This document shows, piece after piece, positions 51,903 to 61,193 of a DNA stretch of 64,000 bases; the stretch's first letter is position 1; the number at the start of each line of letters is the position of its first letter. A program made the translations under genes and the position numbers. The notes beneath the pieces were generated by a model, which had not been told where the DNA came from, made no database searches, and was given only the letters and a program-made list of their open reading frames with translations. Source of the stretch: Fimbriimonadaceae bacterium (GTDB taxonomy: Bacteria > Armatimonadota > Fimbriimonadia > Fimbriimonadales > Fimbriimonadaceae); NCBI GenBank assembly GCA_022843485.1, contig JALHNM010000005.1:1-64000 (forward strand). Reading direction: 5' to 3'.

Positions 51903-52366
51903 CCCATCGGATCGACGCCCAGCATCTGGAGGAGGTAGGAGATCTGGCCCTCGTGGTAGGCCATGTTCCAGACGTGGAAGTAGACGTTGTCGACGACCAA
52001 GAACTCGCCCGGGAAGGGCATCTCGGTCGGCGTGGCGAGGTCCTCCTCGGTGAGCGAGCGCACGTGGGCCACGATGCGGGCCGTGTCCTCGCGGAGCCGG
52101 GCCTCGAGGGCCTCGAGGGTCGTGTACTCGGCGCGGTGCGCCTTCCAGGCCTCCATCCGCTCGGGCGACCACTCCATCTTTCGCTCGGAATAGACGTCCC
52201 AGTTCTGGCCGACGGCGGTGGCGACCTCTTGGAACTGGTCGAGCGCGCTGCGCATCCCTGGGGCGGGCGACCAATCGAGGCGGTCGGCCGGAACCCGTTT
52301 CACCATCTCGATGAAGGAGTCTTGCTGGCGTTCGAGGAGGCGGACAAGCGTCTGTCGTGCGTCCAT
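51899..52366 (-). CDS. DinB-family protein
   Basis: The 155-residue four-helix bundle has the DinB metal triad: one His in VYFHVWNMAYHEGQI and an N-terminal partner region (FIEMVKRVPADRLDWSPAPGMRSA). Family members are thiol-dependent transferases or damage-inducible proteins, and a nickel or zinc ion sits between the helices. TATGAT (52373-52378) lies 6 bases before the ATG, predicting a leaderless mRNA. Confidence 0.9.
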   Translation of the reverse strand: MDARQTLVRLLERQQDSFIEMVKRVPADRLDWSPAPGMRSALDQFQEVATAVGQNWDVYSERKMEWSPERMEAWKAHRAEYTTLEALEARLREDTARIVAHVRSLTEEDLATPTEMPFPGEFLVVDNVYFHVWNMAYHEGQISYLLQMLGVDPMG

Positions 52367-52372
52367 CGTTCG

Positions 52373-52378
52373 ATCATA
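52373..52378 (-). promoter_or_regulatory. -10 element of leaderless DinB promoter
   Basis: TATGAT on the minus strand with 6 bases to the ATG at 52366. The direct repeat at 52409-52425 lies about 30 bases further upstream. Confidence 0.55.
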
Positions 52379-52408
52379 CCGATCGTTACCCCGCGTCGTG
52401 CCTGGGCC

Positions 52409-52425
52409 CTAACCCCCCGTTAACC
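52409..52425 (-). promoter_or_regulatory. Third, weaker 11-base direct repeat
   Basis: Read on the minus strand, GGTTAA is followed after 5 bases by GGTTAG, the same 11-base period as the repeats at 29996 and 39241. It lies between the divergent DinB and pseudopilin genes. The intervening bases are all GC, so chance cannot be excluded. Confidence 0.3.
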
Positions 52426-52448
52426 CCAAGGGGCCAAGGTCGTAGTCA

Positions 52449-53162
52449 ATGTCCGTTCTCGATCCTTGCACGTTCCCTCGCCGCCGCGGCTTCACGCTCA
52501 TCGAGCTGCTCGTTGTCATCGCGATCATCGCGGTGCTCGCCGCCATCCTCTTCCCAGTCTTCGCCCAGGCGAAGGCCAAGGCCAAGCAGTCCCAGTGCCT
52601 CAGCAACACGAAACAGTTGGCGGTCGGGCTCCGGCTCTACTCGGACGACTGGAACGGGGTCTACCCGGGGGCCGGGTGCGTCGATGAAGTGGGTTGGGTG
52701 GACAGTCGCCGACGAGGGGGGATTGAGACGGGGGAGATCTTTCCGTACGTCAAGTCGGCCGGGGTCTACCTTTGCCCCCTCGACCCGAACCTCGACCGGA
52801 ACCGGTACTCGTTCGCGATGAACGTATGCATGTCGCGGCGGGCGGAGTCGACCCTGGCATGGCCCTCCTCGACGGTCCTCCTGCTGGAGGAGAACGAGAA
52901 CACGGCGGGTGGGAACACGGGGCTCAACGATGGCTGCTACTACGCCTGGTACACGCAGGACCGGCCCGCCGTGCGGCATAACCGAGGCGGTCACTTCGTC
53001 TACGGCGACACGCACACGAAATGGCACCCGGGGATCGATTTCCGGTTCGCGCGGACCGGGCCTGAGCGGGGTATCGGTCGGCTGTGGGAGCGGTTCGACC
53101 CGGGCCGACCCGAAGAGGACGAGCCCCGGCTCCCCTGGCGGGATACGTACTGCTTCGAGTGA
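52449..53162 (+). CDS. Type IV pseudopilin-like protein (DUF1559-type)
   Basis: The 237-residue protein has a short basic leader, then the prepilin peptidase motif [20 protein letters not shown] with the Glu at +5, so it is processed and N-methylated. The continuation [21 protein letters not shown] is the common form in Armatimonadetes. The C-terminal part contains the H-x-GD type [18 protein letters not shown] found in DUF1559/H-X9-DG proteins of Planctomycetes. It may be a cell-surface or type II secretion pseudopilin. Its start codon has no clear Shine-Dalgarno site. Confidence 0.92.
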   Translation: MSVLDPCTFPRRRGFTLIELLVVIAIIAVLAAILFPVFAQAKAKAKQSQCLSNTKQLAVGLRLYSDDWNGVYPGAGCVDEVGWVDSRRRGGIETGEIFPYVKSAGVYLCPLDPNLDRNRYSFAMNVCMSRRAESTLAWPSSTVLLLEENENTAGGNTGLNDGCYYAWYTQDRPAVRHNRGGHFVYGDTHTKWHPGIDFRFARTGPERGIGRLWERFDPGRPEEDEPRLPWRDTYCFE

Positions 53163-53201
53163 GCCCGGCAGGGGCCTGCCCGGACCCTGCAAACTATAGC
53201 G

Positions 53202-53663
53202 ATGGCGATACCGACGTGGCTCCTCGGAGCTCAGGGCGACTGGGTCGGCCGGTCGCGGCTCTTCATGAGCTGGCTCCCGGAGGGCGAGCGTGTGCGCGAC
53301 TCGGACTCGACCCTCGCGGTCCGGCCCCACCTCGGCGGGCACTTCGCGACGCTCGACACGACCTGGCACGAAGACGGCCCGCAAGAGGGCACGCTGCTCG
53401 TGTGCGGTAACGAAGAGGGCCGCGCGACCGGAGGGTGGTGCGACTCGTGGCACCAGAACGCCTCCGTGCTGACCCTCGACGGGACGTGGGACGACGAAGC
53501 GGTCCGACTCGAAGGCCGGTACGCCGTTCCCGGCCACCCGGACTGGGGCTGGCGGATCGCCCTGCGGCTTGAAGGCGATGAACTGGTCGTGGCCATGGAG
53601 AACGTCTCCCCCGAGGGCGAGGCCGAGCCGGCGGTCGAGGCCCGTTACCGTCGGGCGAATTAG
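53202..53663 (+). CDS. DUF1579-type protein
   Basis: The 153-residue cytosolic protein resembles DUF1579, a small beta-barrel family: LLGAQGDWVGRSRLFMSWLP, STLAVRPHLGGHFATLDTTWHEDGPQEGTLLV and WHQNASVLTLDGTWDDEAVRLEGRY. The function is unknown. It ends with a loop GEAEPAVEARYRRAN. It is followed after 41 bases by the PLP enzyme gene. Confidence 0.85.
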   Translation: MAIPTWLLGAQGDWVGRSRLFMSWLPEGERVRDSDSTLAVRPHLGGHFATLDTTWHEDGPQEGTLLVCGNEEGRATGGWCDSWHQNASVLTLDGTWDDEAVRLEGRYAVPGHPDWGWRIALRLEGDELVVAMENVSPEGEAEPAVEARYRRAN

Positions 53664-53704
53664 GCGGGTGGCGCGGAGGGAGGGGGAACGGCCAGACTAG
53701 CGGG

Positions 53705-54877
53705 ATGGCCGCCCCCCACAGATGGCGCAGTCGCACGATCGCCCAACACGTCGGCGAGGACGAGAAGCTGCTTGGGGCTGTCGCGCCGCCGATCTTCCAG
53801 AACACGCTGTTCGTCCAGGAGGATTGGGACGCCTTCACCCGGAGCGCCGAGGCGCTCGAAGGGCCGCCGTACCTTTATTCGCGGCTCACGAACCCGACGC
53901 TGCAGGTCGCCGAGAAGAAGATCGCGGCCCTGGAAGGGACCGAGTCCTGCAAACTTCTCGGGAGCGGGATGGCGGCGATGTCCGGCGCGATCATGGCCCG
54001 GGTCGAGGCGGGTTCCCACGTGGTCTGCGTCGACTCGGTCTATGGGCCGACCCGCAAGTTCCTGACGGACTACCTCTGCCGGTTCGGGGTCGAGACGAGC
54101 TATGTGGTCGGCGAGGACCCGCAAGAGGTCTTCGACGCCTGCCGGCCGAAGACGTCGCTGATCTTCCTGGAGTCGCCCTCCAGCCTCCTGTACCGGCTCC
54201 AGGACCTTGGGGCGATCGGGTCTTGGGCCAGAGAGCGCGGGATCTCGACGGCGATCGACTCGACCTATTCGACCCCGCTGAACCAGAACCCGGCGGCTTT
54301 CGGGATCGACACCGTCTGCCACACAGTCTCGAAGTACCTGGGAGGGCACAGCGACGTGATCGGTGGGGCGATCTGCTGTAGCGCCGAGCGGATGCGGGGG
54401 ATCACGTTCGGCGAGGCGGAGCTCTTCGGGACGGTCATGTCCCCGTTCAACGCCTGGCTTGTGAACCGGTCGATGCGGACGCTGCACCTGCGGGTGCGGG
54501 CGGTGGCGGAGACGGCGGACCGGGTCGCCAACTGGCTCCGAGGGCGGGACGAAGTGGCGAGGGTGTTCCACGTCGGCTTGCCGGACTTCCCCCAGGCGGA
54601 GCTCCGGGACCGGCAGATGCGGGGCTGGGGTGGGCTGCTCACCTTCGAGCCGCGGGATCAGCGGGTCGAGTGGGTCCGGCCGTTCACCGAGGCACTCCGG
54701 GTCTACCGGCTCGGCGTGTCCTGGGGCGGTCACGAGTCCCTCGTCGTCCCGCTTGAGGTCCAGCCGATGGACTGGCCGGAGAAGCGGTGGATCGTGCGAC
54801 TCTACTGCGGGCTAGAAGACCCCGAGGACCTGCTCGAGGACCTCGAGCAGGCCTTTGCGAAGGTCGCGGCGGGCTAG
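53705..54877 (+). CDS. Cys/Met-metabolism PLP enzyme (cystathionine gamma-synthase/lyase family)
   Basis: The 390-residue enzyme belongs to fold type I trans-sulfuration PLP enzymes (MetB, MetC, MegL, MetY). The PLP phosphate site is LGSGMAAMSGAIMA, YSRLTNPT lies upstream, DSTYSTPLNQNP supplies the ring-binding Asp, and the PLP lysine is in HTVSKYLGGHSDVIGG. It acts on homoserine esters or cystathionine; the sequence cannot separate these. SWGGHESLVVPLEV is the C-terminal substrate loop. It ends 14 bases from the convergent SDR gene. Confidence 0.93.
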   Translation: MAAPHRWRSRTIAQHVGEDEKLLGAVAPPIFQNTLFVQEDWDAFTRSAEALEGPPYLYSRLTNPTLQVAEKKIAALEGTESCKLLGSGMAAMSGAIMARVEAGSHVVCVDSVYGPTRKFLTDYLCRFGVETSYVVGEDPQEVFDACRPKTSLIFLESPSSLLYRLQDLGAIGSWARERGISTAIDSTYSTPLNQNPAAFGIDTVCHTVSKYLGGHSDVIGGAICCSAERMRGITFGEAELFGTVMSPFNAWLVNRSMRTLHLRVRAVAETADRVANWLRGRDEVARVFHVGLPDFPQAELRDRQMRGWGGLLTFEPRDQRVEWVRPFTEALRVYRLGVSWGGHESLVVPLEVQPMDWPEKRWIVRLYCGLEDPEDLLEDLEQAFAKVAAG

Positions 54878-54891
54878 GCCGCCCTCCTCCC

Positions 54892-55635
54892 TCACCAGGG
54901 GAGCGGCTCGCCCAGGTGCAGGAACGCGCCGGACGGCCCGTCGGGGGGGAGCGTGGCGAGGGCGACGGCCGTCTTGGCACCGCTCACGATGTCCATCGGG
55001 GCCTCTGAGCCGCCCATGTCCGTCTTCACCCACCCGGGATGGGCCGAGTTGACCTTGACCGGGGTGTCCCGGAGCTCGTAGGCGAGGTGGACGGTGAAGG
55101 CGTTGAGCGCCGTCTTGCTCGAGTTGTAGCCGAAGAGCTTCGTCGAGTAGATCGGCGACGCCGGGTCCGCGTGGAGCGTCAGCGAACCCAGGATCGAGCT
55201 GAGGTTCACGATCCGGCCCGCCTCGCTCGCCTGGAGGAGGGGCAGGAGCCGCTGGGTGAGGTCGACGAGCCCGAAGAGGTTGACTTCGAACGTTCGGCGC
55301 AGGAGGTCGGGACCGATCGATGACGCGGTCGCCGCACCCCAGTCGTCTTGCGCCTCGATCTGAACGCCCGCGTTGTTGACGAGCACGTCGAGCCGGCCGT
55401 ACTTGGCTTTGACCTCCTCGGCGGCTCTGGCGATGCTCGCAGAGTCCTCCATGTCGATCACCAACAGGTCGGCCTGGGCGCCTTGTGCACGCAGCTCCGC
55501 GACGGCGGCCTCGCCCCGGCCCTGGTCGCGGGAGCCGATGAGGACGTGGAAGCCCTGGGCTCCGAGTTGGCGGGCGGTCTCGAGGCCCAGCCCCTTGTTC
55601 GCGCCCGTGACGAGGGCGATGCGCGGAGTGCTCAT
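54892..55635 (-). CDS. Short-chain dehydrogenase/reductase
   Basis: The 247-residue classical SDR has the cofactor loop TGANKGLGLE, NNAG in VLVNNAGVQ, catalytic Ser in IVNLSSILGS and YNSSK with the Tyr and Lys. PGWVKTDMGG is the C-terminal part. The sequence resembles carbonyl reductase-like SDRs (NADPH). The start at 55635 is preceded by AAGGAACGG, a Shine-Dalgarno site that lies over the stop codon of the upstream old-yellow-enzyme gene; the two are co-transcribed. Confidence 0.94.
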   Translation of the reverse strand: MSTPRIALVTGANKGLGLETARQLGAQGFHVLIGSRDQGRGEAAVAELRAQGAQADLLVIDMEDSASIARAAEEVKAKYGRLDVLVNNAGVQIEAQDDWGAATASSIGPDLLRRTFEVNLFGLVDLTQRLLPLLQASEAGRIVNLSSILGSLTLHADPASPIYSTKLFGYNSSKTALNAFTVHLAYELRDTPVKVNSAHPGWVKTDMGGSEAPMDIVSGAKTAVALATLPPDGPSGAFLHLGEPLPW

Positions 55636-55646
55636 GGTGCCGTTCC

Positions 55647-56738
55647 TTAGGCCCCGCTGGCGCCGACGGTTCCCGGGGTCCCGATCCAGGCGGGGTAGTC
55701 GGTGTAGCCCTTCGGTCCGGGGGTGTAGTACGACTCGCGGTCGGCCTCGGTCAACGGAAGGCCGCACTCGAGCCGGGCTGGAAGGTCGGGGTTGGCGATG
55801 AACAGCGTGCCGAACGCGACCAGGTCGGCCCCGAGGGCCAAGGCGCGGTCGGCGCGGTCTCGATCGTAGCCGCCGCACACGACGAGCGGCCCAGAGAAGG
55901 CCTCGCGGATCGCGGGGGTCGCCTGGTCCTCATCCGGCCGGTCTAGGGCGCCCACGACGTGGAGGAAGGCGGGGTGGCGCTCGTCGCACCGGGCCGCGAG
56001 GGTCCGGTAAGTCTCGACGAGGTCGGTGTGGGTCATCCCCCGGTAGAGGCCGTGGGGGTTGAGTCGCAGTCCGACTCGGTCGTAGCCCCAGACCTCGGCT
56101 ACGGCGTCGAGGACCTCGAGGGCGAACCGGCAGCGGTTCTCGGGCGACCCTCCGTACTCGTCGGTCCGGACGTTCGTGCCGTCGCGGAGGAACTGGTCGA
56201 TGATGTAGCCGTTCGCACCGTGGATCTCGACCCCGTCGAACCCCGCGTCCTTAGCGACCTGGGCCGCGTGGCGGAACTCGGCGACCACCCCCCGCACCTC
56301 GTCCGTCGAGAGGGCGCGCGGTGGCTCGAACGGTCGGAGCCCGTCGGGGGTTCGGGTGTCTCCCGTCGGGCCGATGGCGCTCGGGGCGACGGGGCTTTGG
56401 CCATCGAGCCAGAGCGGGTGCGAGATCCGCCCGACGTGCCAGAGCTGGAGGACGATGCGCCCATCGGCTTGGTGGACGGCACTCGTCGAAAGGCGCCACC
56501 CCGCGGTGTGCTCGGGCAGGTAGCAGCCCGGGGTGTCCGGGTAGCCGATCGCGAGCGGGCCGATCTGGCTCCCTTCGCTCACTATGAGCCCGGCAGTGGC
56601 TCGCTGCCGGTAGTACTCGGCCATGAGGGCGTTCGGGACGCGCTCTTGGCCCGCGCGGCTGCGGGTGAGCGGGGCCATCACGATGCGGTTCGGAAGCCGG
56701 ATCGCGCCGAGCTGGACCGGGTCGAAGAGCGAGGGCAT
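55647..56738 (-). CDS. NADH:flavin oxidoreductase (old yellow enzyme)
   Basis: The 363-residue FMN enzyme reduces activated C=C bonds of enones and nitro compounds. SLFDPVQLGAIRLPNRIVMAPLTRSRA is the OYE start. FDGVEIHGANGYIIDQFLRDGTN gives the substrate His-Asn pair, TDEYGGSPENRCRFALEVLDA is the signature and VVCGGYDRDRA binds FMN phosphate. It is closest to NemA/N-ethylmaleimide reductases. The frame stays open upstream, but the family start is the ATG at 56738. It is divergent from dnaE. Confidence 0.94.
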   Translation of the reverse strand: MPSLFDPVQLGAIRLPNRIVMAPLTRSRAGQERVPNALMAEYYRQRATAGLIVSEGSQIGPLAIGYPDTPGCYLPEHTAGWRLSTSAVHQADGRIVLQLWHVGRISHPLWLDGQSPVAPSAIGPTGDTRTPDGLRPFEPPRALSTDEVRGVVAEFRHAAQVAKDAGFDGVEIHGANGYIIDQFLRDGTNVRTDEYGGSPENRCRFALEVLDAVAEVWGYDRVGLRLNPHGLYRGMTHTDLVETYRTLAARCDERHPAFLHVVGALDRPDEDQATPAIREAFSGPLVVCGGYDRDRADRALALGADLVAFGTLFIANPDLPARLECGLPLTEADRESYYTPGPKGYTDYPAWIGTPGTVGASGA

Positions 56739-56881
56739 GGCGGGAGGATGGCGCACGGCGGGGTCCCGGGTCTGGGCCGGGCAATCTCCGGGTTCGGTCC
56801 GGTTCAGGGGCTCGCCACGGGGGAAAAACCAAGCATCGGGCGACCGGGCTGACCCGTCAGAATGAGGGCCGGAACCCCGCA

Positions 56882-59800
56882 ATGTGCTCCTCCCCGTTCG
56901 TCCACCTCCACAACCACACCGAGTACTCGCTCCTGGACGGCGCGGCGCGGATCCCCGATATGGTGGCTCGGGCGAAGGAGCTGGGCATGCCCGCCATCGC
57001 CATCACCGACCACGGGGTGATGTTCGGGTGTATGGAGTTCTACTTCGAGTGCGTGAAGCAAGGGGTGAAGCCGATCCTTGGGATGGAAGCCTACGTCGCG
57101 CCGAAAGGTTTGGGCGTCAAGCAAGGGAGCGACGAGAAGCAGTCTTACCACCTCCTGCTCTTGGCAAGGAACGAGGAGGGCTACCGAAACCTGTGCCGAC
57201 TGCACTCCATAGCGGCGCTCGAAGGGTACTACTACCGTCCCCGAATCGATCATGAGGTTCTACGTACGTACGCGAGGGGCCTTATCGGATCGACGACGTG
57301 CATCGGTTCGGAAGTGAACCAGTTGTTGCTCGCTGGGCAGTACGATGAGGCCCAGTACCGAGCGGGGATGTACAAAGAGATCTTCGACGAGGGCTGCTAC
57401 TTCGTCGAGTTACAGGACCACGGAATCCCCGAGCAGCGGCAGATGAACGAGGGCCTGTTGCGGATCTCCCGCGAACTGTCTCTGCCGGTGGTGGCCACGA
57501 ACGACGCCCACTTTACGTGCCAAAGCGACTCGGAGCCACACGACGTCCTGTTGTGCATCGGGATGGGGCGTTTGCGGGAAGATCGCGACCGGATCCGGTT
57601 TACCGGTAACGAATACGTGAAGACGAGGGACGAGATGGCTGCCCTCTTCCCCGAACGGCCGGAGGCGATCGAGAACACACTCCTCTTCGCAGACATGTGC
57701 GAGTTAGAGCTTGGCAAGACCCGAAACCTCATGCCCCAGCCTGAGATGCCCGACGGTGCAACCCCATCGACTTACCTGCGAGAACTTGCAGAGCAAGGAC
57801 TTAGGGCTCGAGTGAAGGGCGCCGACGACCAGGCCTGGGAGAGGCTCGAGTACGAGCTGGGCGTCATCGAGAAAACGGGCTTTGACTCTTACTTTTTGCT
57901 CGTCCGTGAGTTCGCCCACTTCACGCGAGACCAAGGGATCATGTTCGGCGTTCGCGGGTCTGCGGCCGGTTCGCTCGTCTCCTACACGCTAGGGATCACC
58001 GACGTCGATCCGCTCGAGTACGATCTGACCTTCGAGAGGTTCCTGAACCCAGAACGGGTGTCCATGCCCGATATCGACATGGACTTCGAGGACGCACGGC
58101 GGGACGAGGTCATCCGATGGGTGCAGCAGCGGTACGGTCAGGACAGGGTGGCACAGATCGTCACGTTCGGGACGCTCGGCGCGAAGGCAGCGATCAAGGA
58201 CTCCGGGCGAGTGATGGGCTTCTCGCCCGTTGAGACGGACAAACTCTGCAAGCTGCTCCCAGGCCGACCGGGCTTAACGCTCAAGAAGGCCCTAGAAGAC
58301 CCTGGCCGGGACGGGGACGAAGAGGCGAAGCGTTGGTACGCTGAGTGCGCCGGGTTCCGAGACCTCCTGCGCGACCCGAAGTTGAACACCCTCGTCACGA
58401 CCGCCCGGACGATCGAAGGGCTCTCGCGCCACTGTGGGGTCCACGCGGCTGGGGTGGTCATCTCGAAAGAGCCCCTCATGGACACGGTGCCCCTCTACCG
58501 GGGCAACGATGGACAGCCGGTGACTGCTTTCGAGATGGGGATCTTGGAAAAGATCGGGCTCCTCAAGATGGACTTTCTCGGGCTGAGCAACCTCACGGTG
58601 CTTGCCCGAACGATCGATAACGTGCGCCGGACCCGCCCGGCCGCCCCAACAACCCTGTTCGAGCAGAGCCTCTCGCCGGGCGATATCCCGTTCGACGACG
58701 ATAAGACGTTCGAGATGCTCGGACGCGGCGAGACGGTAGGAGTGTTCCAGCTCGAATCGGGCGGGATGCGTCGGAACATCATCGAACTTAAGCCCCGCAG
58801 CGTGCGCGAACTCGCGGCGATGGTGGCGCTTTACCGACCGGGCCCGATCGAACACATCCCCACCTACGTCGATAGCAAGTTCGGAAGGAGACAGCCTCAG
58901 TACCTCGACGAGCGGATGCGCACGATCCTCGAAGAGACGTACGGGATCATCGTCTACCAAGACCAGGTGCTTAAGCTCGTCCAGGCCCTCGCCGGGTTCA
59001 CCCTTGGGAAAGCCGACATCCTCCGCCGCGCGATGGGCAAGAAGGACAAGGCAGTCATGGACTCGATGTACGCCGAGTTCATCGAGGGGGCGAAAGTGCA
59101 CGGGGTCGACCCCAAGGCCGCCGAGGAAGTTTGGGAGCTCCTTAAGCCCTTCGCGGGTTACGCATTCAACAAAGCCCACGCGGTCTGTTACGCGATCCTC
59201 GCTTATCAGACGGCGTACCTTAAGGCCAACTACCCCGTCGAGTACATGGCCGGTCTGTTAGCAGTATATCGCGATAAAGAGGATCGGGTCACGAACTTTA
59301 TCGAAGAGTGCCGACGCCAGAAGATCGCGGTGCTGCCGCCAGACGTCAACCGGTCCGAGGTCGACTTCTCGATGGAGCCGGAAGGGTCGAGGATGCACAT
59401 CCGGTTCGGGCTCGCGGCGATCAAGGGCGTCGGCGAGGGGCTCGTTCGTTCGATCTTAGAGGAGCGCGAGGCCAACGGTCCGTTCCGGCACCTCTACGAG
59501 TTCGCCGAGCGGGTGCGTCCGAGCGGGATGAACCGGCTTGCCCTCGAAGCCCTCGTGAAGGCAGGCGCGCTCGACAGCCTCGAGCCCAACCGCGCCAAGC
59601 TCCTCGAGAACTTGGAAGGCGCCCTGGTCTTCGCCGACACCCGGAGCCGGGACCGAGCGGCGGGTCAGGACTCGCTGTTCGGCGGTGAGGAGCCGGCCAC
59701 GGCCCTCGAGTACCCCGACCTCCCGGACACGGAACCGCCCGACCGGGCGGCGGTCTTGAAGATGGAGAAGGAGGTCATGGGGGTCTACGTCTCCGACCAC

Positions 59801-60466
59801 CCGCTCCGGGGCTACCAGCGGGCGCTGCGGACGAGCTCGAGCCACTCGTGCGCCGCGACGCTCGAACTCGAAGATCAGACCCAGGTGCGGCTCGCCGGAG
59901 TCATCGCCAACGTCCGCGAGATCGTGACCAAGTCGAAGGGCGAGCGCATGGCGAGCCTCGTGCTCGAGGACTTTTCGGGCCAGGTCGGGTGCGTGGTCTT
60001 CCCCAACACCTACGCCCGGCTCCGGGGGACGGTCGAGAAGGACCGGGTCGTCGTGCTCAAGGGGACAGTGACCCACCGGGACCGGCCCGGGAGCGGCGGC
60101 GAGAAGTCAGTCGAAGTCATGGTCGATTCCATGGAGGCGCTCCCGGCACCCCGCCTCGACGCGATGGACGACGACGCGATCGACGGTACGGTGGCGGTCT
60201 CGATCCATCGGGCGACCCCCAGCCAGTTGGAGCGGTTCAGGGAAGTCGTCGTCGCGAACCCAGGGTCGTACGAGGTCGTCCTTCAATTCGCGGCCGTTCC
60301 AGAGGCGGACCCGATCGTGCTCGTCCACCGCGTCGATGGCCGGGACGAGGTCATCGGTCAGCTTCGGCGAGCCCTGGGCGGGGGCGACATCCGCGTGGTC
60401 CACTCTGAGCGCGAAGAGGCCGAAGGGCCGGACTGGCCGGAACAGAACCGACCCATCGCACGTTAA
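56882..60466 (+). CDS. dnaE: DNA polymerase III subunit alpha
   Basis: DnaE is the catalytic subunit of the replicative polymerase. At 1194 residues it is full length without an intein. The PHP domain starts HLHNHTEYSLLDGAARI. The C-family palm has PDIDMDFEDARRDEVIRW (catalytic Asp pair) and GVRGSAAGSLVSYTLGI. The finger region FNKAHAVCYAILAYQTAYLKANY is intact. The helix-hairpin-helix and OB domain (VRLAGVIANVREIVTKSKGERM) form the end. The base composition shifts to lower GC from about 57200 to 59300. Followed by the secreted helical protein at 60477. Confidence 0.97.
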   Translation: MCSSPFVHLHNHTEYSLLDGAARIPDMVARAKELGMPAIAITDHGVMFGCMEFYFECVKQGVKPILGMEAYVAPKGLGVKQGSDEKQSYHLLLLARNEEGYRNLCRLHSIAALEGYYYRPRIDHEVLRTYARGLIGSTTCIGSEVNQLLLAGQYDEAQYRAGMYKEIFDEGCYFVELQDHGIPEQRQMNEGLLRISRELSLPVVATNDAHFTCQSDSEPHDVLLCIGMGRLREDRDRIRFTGNEYVKTRDEMAALFPERPEAIENTLLFADMCELELGKTRNLMPQPEMPDGATPSTYLRELAEQGLRARVKGADDQAWERLEYELGVIEKTGFDSYFLLVREFAHFTRDQGIMFGVRGSAAGSLVSYTLGITDVDPLEYDLTFERFLNPERVSMPDIDMDFEDARRDEVIRWVQQRYGQDRVAQIVTFGTLGAKAAIKDSGRVMGFSPVETDKLCKLLPGRPGLTLKKALEDPGRDGDEEAKRWYAECAGFRDLLRDPKLNTLVTTARTIEGLSRHCGVHAAGVVISKEPLMDTVPLYRGNDGQPVTAFEMGILEKIGLLKMDFLGLSNLTVLARTIDNVRRTRPAAPTTLFEQSLSPGDIPFDDDKTFEMLGRGETVGVFQLESGGMRRNIIELKPRSVRELAAMVALYRPGPIEHIPTYVDSKFGRRQPQYLDERMRTILEETYGIIVYQDQVLKLVQALAGFTLGKADILRRAMGKKDKAVMDSMYAEFIEGAKVHGVDPKAAEEVWELLKPFAGYAFNKAHAVCYAILAYQTAYLKANYPVEYMAGLLAVYRDKEDRVTNFIEECRRQKIAVLPPDVNRSEVDFSMEPEGSRMHIRFGLAAIKGVGEGLVRSILEEREANGPFRHLYEFAERVRPSGMNRLALEALVKAGALDSLEPNRAKLLENLEGALVFADTRSRDRAAGQDSLFGGEEPATALEYPDLPDTEPPDRAAVLKMEKEVMGVYVSDHPLRGYQRALRTSSSHSCAATLELEDQTQVRLAGVIANVREIVTKSKGERMASLVLEDFSGQVGCVVFPNTYARLRGTVEKDRVVVLKGTVTHRDRPGSGGEKSVEVMVDSMEALPAPRLDAMDDDAIDGTVAVSIHRATPSQLERFREVVVANPGSYEVVLQFAAVPEADPIVLVHRVDGRDEVIGQLRRALGGGDIRVVHSEREEAEGPDWPEQNRPIAR

Positions 60467-60469
60467 ACT
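60464..60469 (+). promoter_or_regulatory. -10 element of leaderless promoter inside dnaE end
   Basis: TAAACT overlaps the dnaE stop codon and lies 7 bases from the GTG at 60477. Translation would begin at the 5' end of the mRNA. Confidence 0.5.
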
Positions 60470-60476
60470 CGTAGCC

Positions 60477-61193
60477 GTGCCGCACCCCGTCCGCTCCCTC
60501 GCCACCGCTGGTCTCCTGCTTTCGGTCGGGACGGCGCTTGCCCAAGGCGACGCCGCTTTCTACCGCCACGTCGCCGACATCGAGATCCTCCAAGCGAAGT
60601 CGGTACAAGCGGACCTTAAGGTGACCGAAGCCCAACGGGCAAAGCTGAACGCCCACGCCGATTGGTACAACAAGGGCACCGAAGCCGCCCTGAAGGCGGC
60701 GGGCGAGAAACCCTCCGAGGCTCAGCAGCGGGACGCCCGCGCCAAGCTGGGAGCCCTCCAGCGCCAACTCCGCGACCGAGTGCTCGGGGAGCTCACCTCC
60801 ACCCAGCTGCGTCGCCTGTCCCAGATCAGCCTTCAGCGCCTTGGGATCCTGGCGGTCCTCGACGAGACGATCGCCGCACGGATCGGGCTCTCGGCAGCGC
60901 AACGCAAGACGATCGGTGACAGCTGGAACGAGACCGGGCAGAAAGTCGCGGCGCTCGAACGGAGAACGCGGGAACCTATCTATAACCGGTACAAGGATCG
61001 GAAACCGAAGGACGAGGCCGATGCAAAGCGGCTCCAGGGGGCTTATGACAAAGAGATGTCCGAGGTCACCACGAAGAACAAGCCCGAGGTCGACCGGTTG
61101 AAGGCCGGGTTCGAGGGCGTGGTCTCTCGAACCCTCACGGCGGGCCAGAAGAAGACGTGGGAAGACCTCAAGGGCCCCGCATTCAAGGTTTGA
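60477..61193 (+). CDS. Exported helical protein with LTxxQ repeats
   Basis: The 238-residue protein has a signal peptide (MPHPVRSLATAGLLLSVGTALAQ) and is mostly helical and charged. Three segments share a sequence of the kind VTEAQRAKLNAHA, LTSTQLRRLSQISLQRLG and LTAGQKKTWEDLKG, as in Spy/CpxP or Planctomycete stress proteins. It may be a periplasmic chaperone. The GTG start has TAAACT 7 bases upstream. Its end overlaps the convergent hydrolase gene by 11 bases. Confidence 0.8.
   Translation: MPHPVRSLATAGLLLSVGTALAQGDAAFYRHVADIEILQAKSVQADLKVTEAQRAKLNAHADWYNKGTEAALKAAGEKPSEAQQRDARAKLGALQRQLRDRVLGELTSTQLRRLSQISLQRLGILAVLDETIAARIGLSAAQRKTIGDSWNETGQKVAALERRTREPIYNRYKDRKPKDEADAKRLQGAYDKEMSEVTTKNKPEVDRLKAGFEGVVSRTLTAGQKKTWEDLKGPAFKV

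Noticed and set aside
56882-60466. Intein in dnaE
   Set aside because: The protein has normal length and every catalytic segment runs on without an insert or splice-site Cys/His-Asn pattern.
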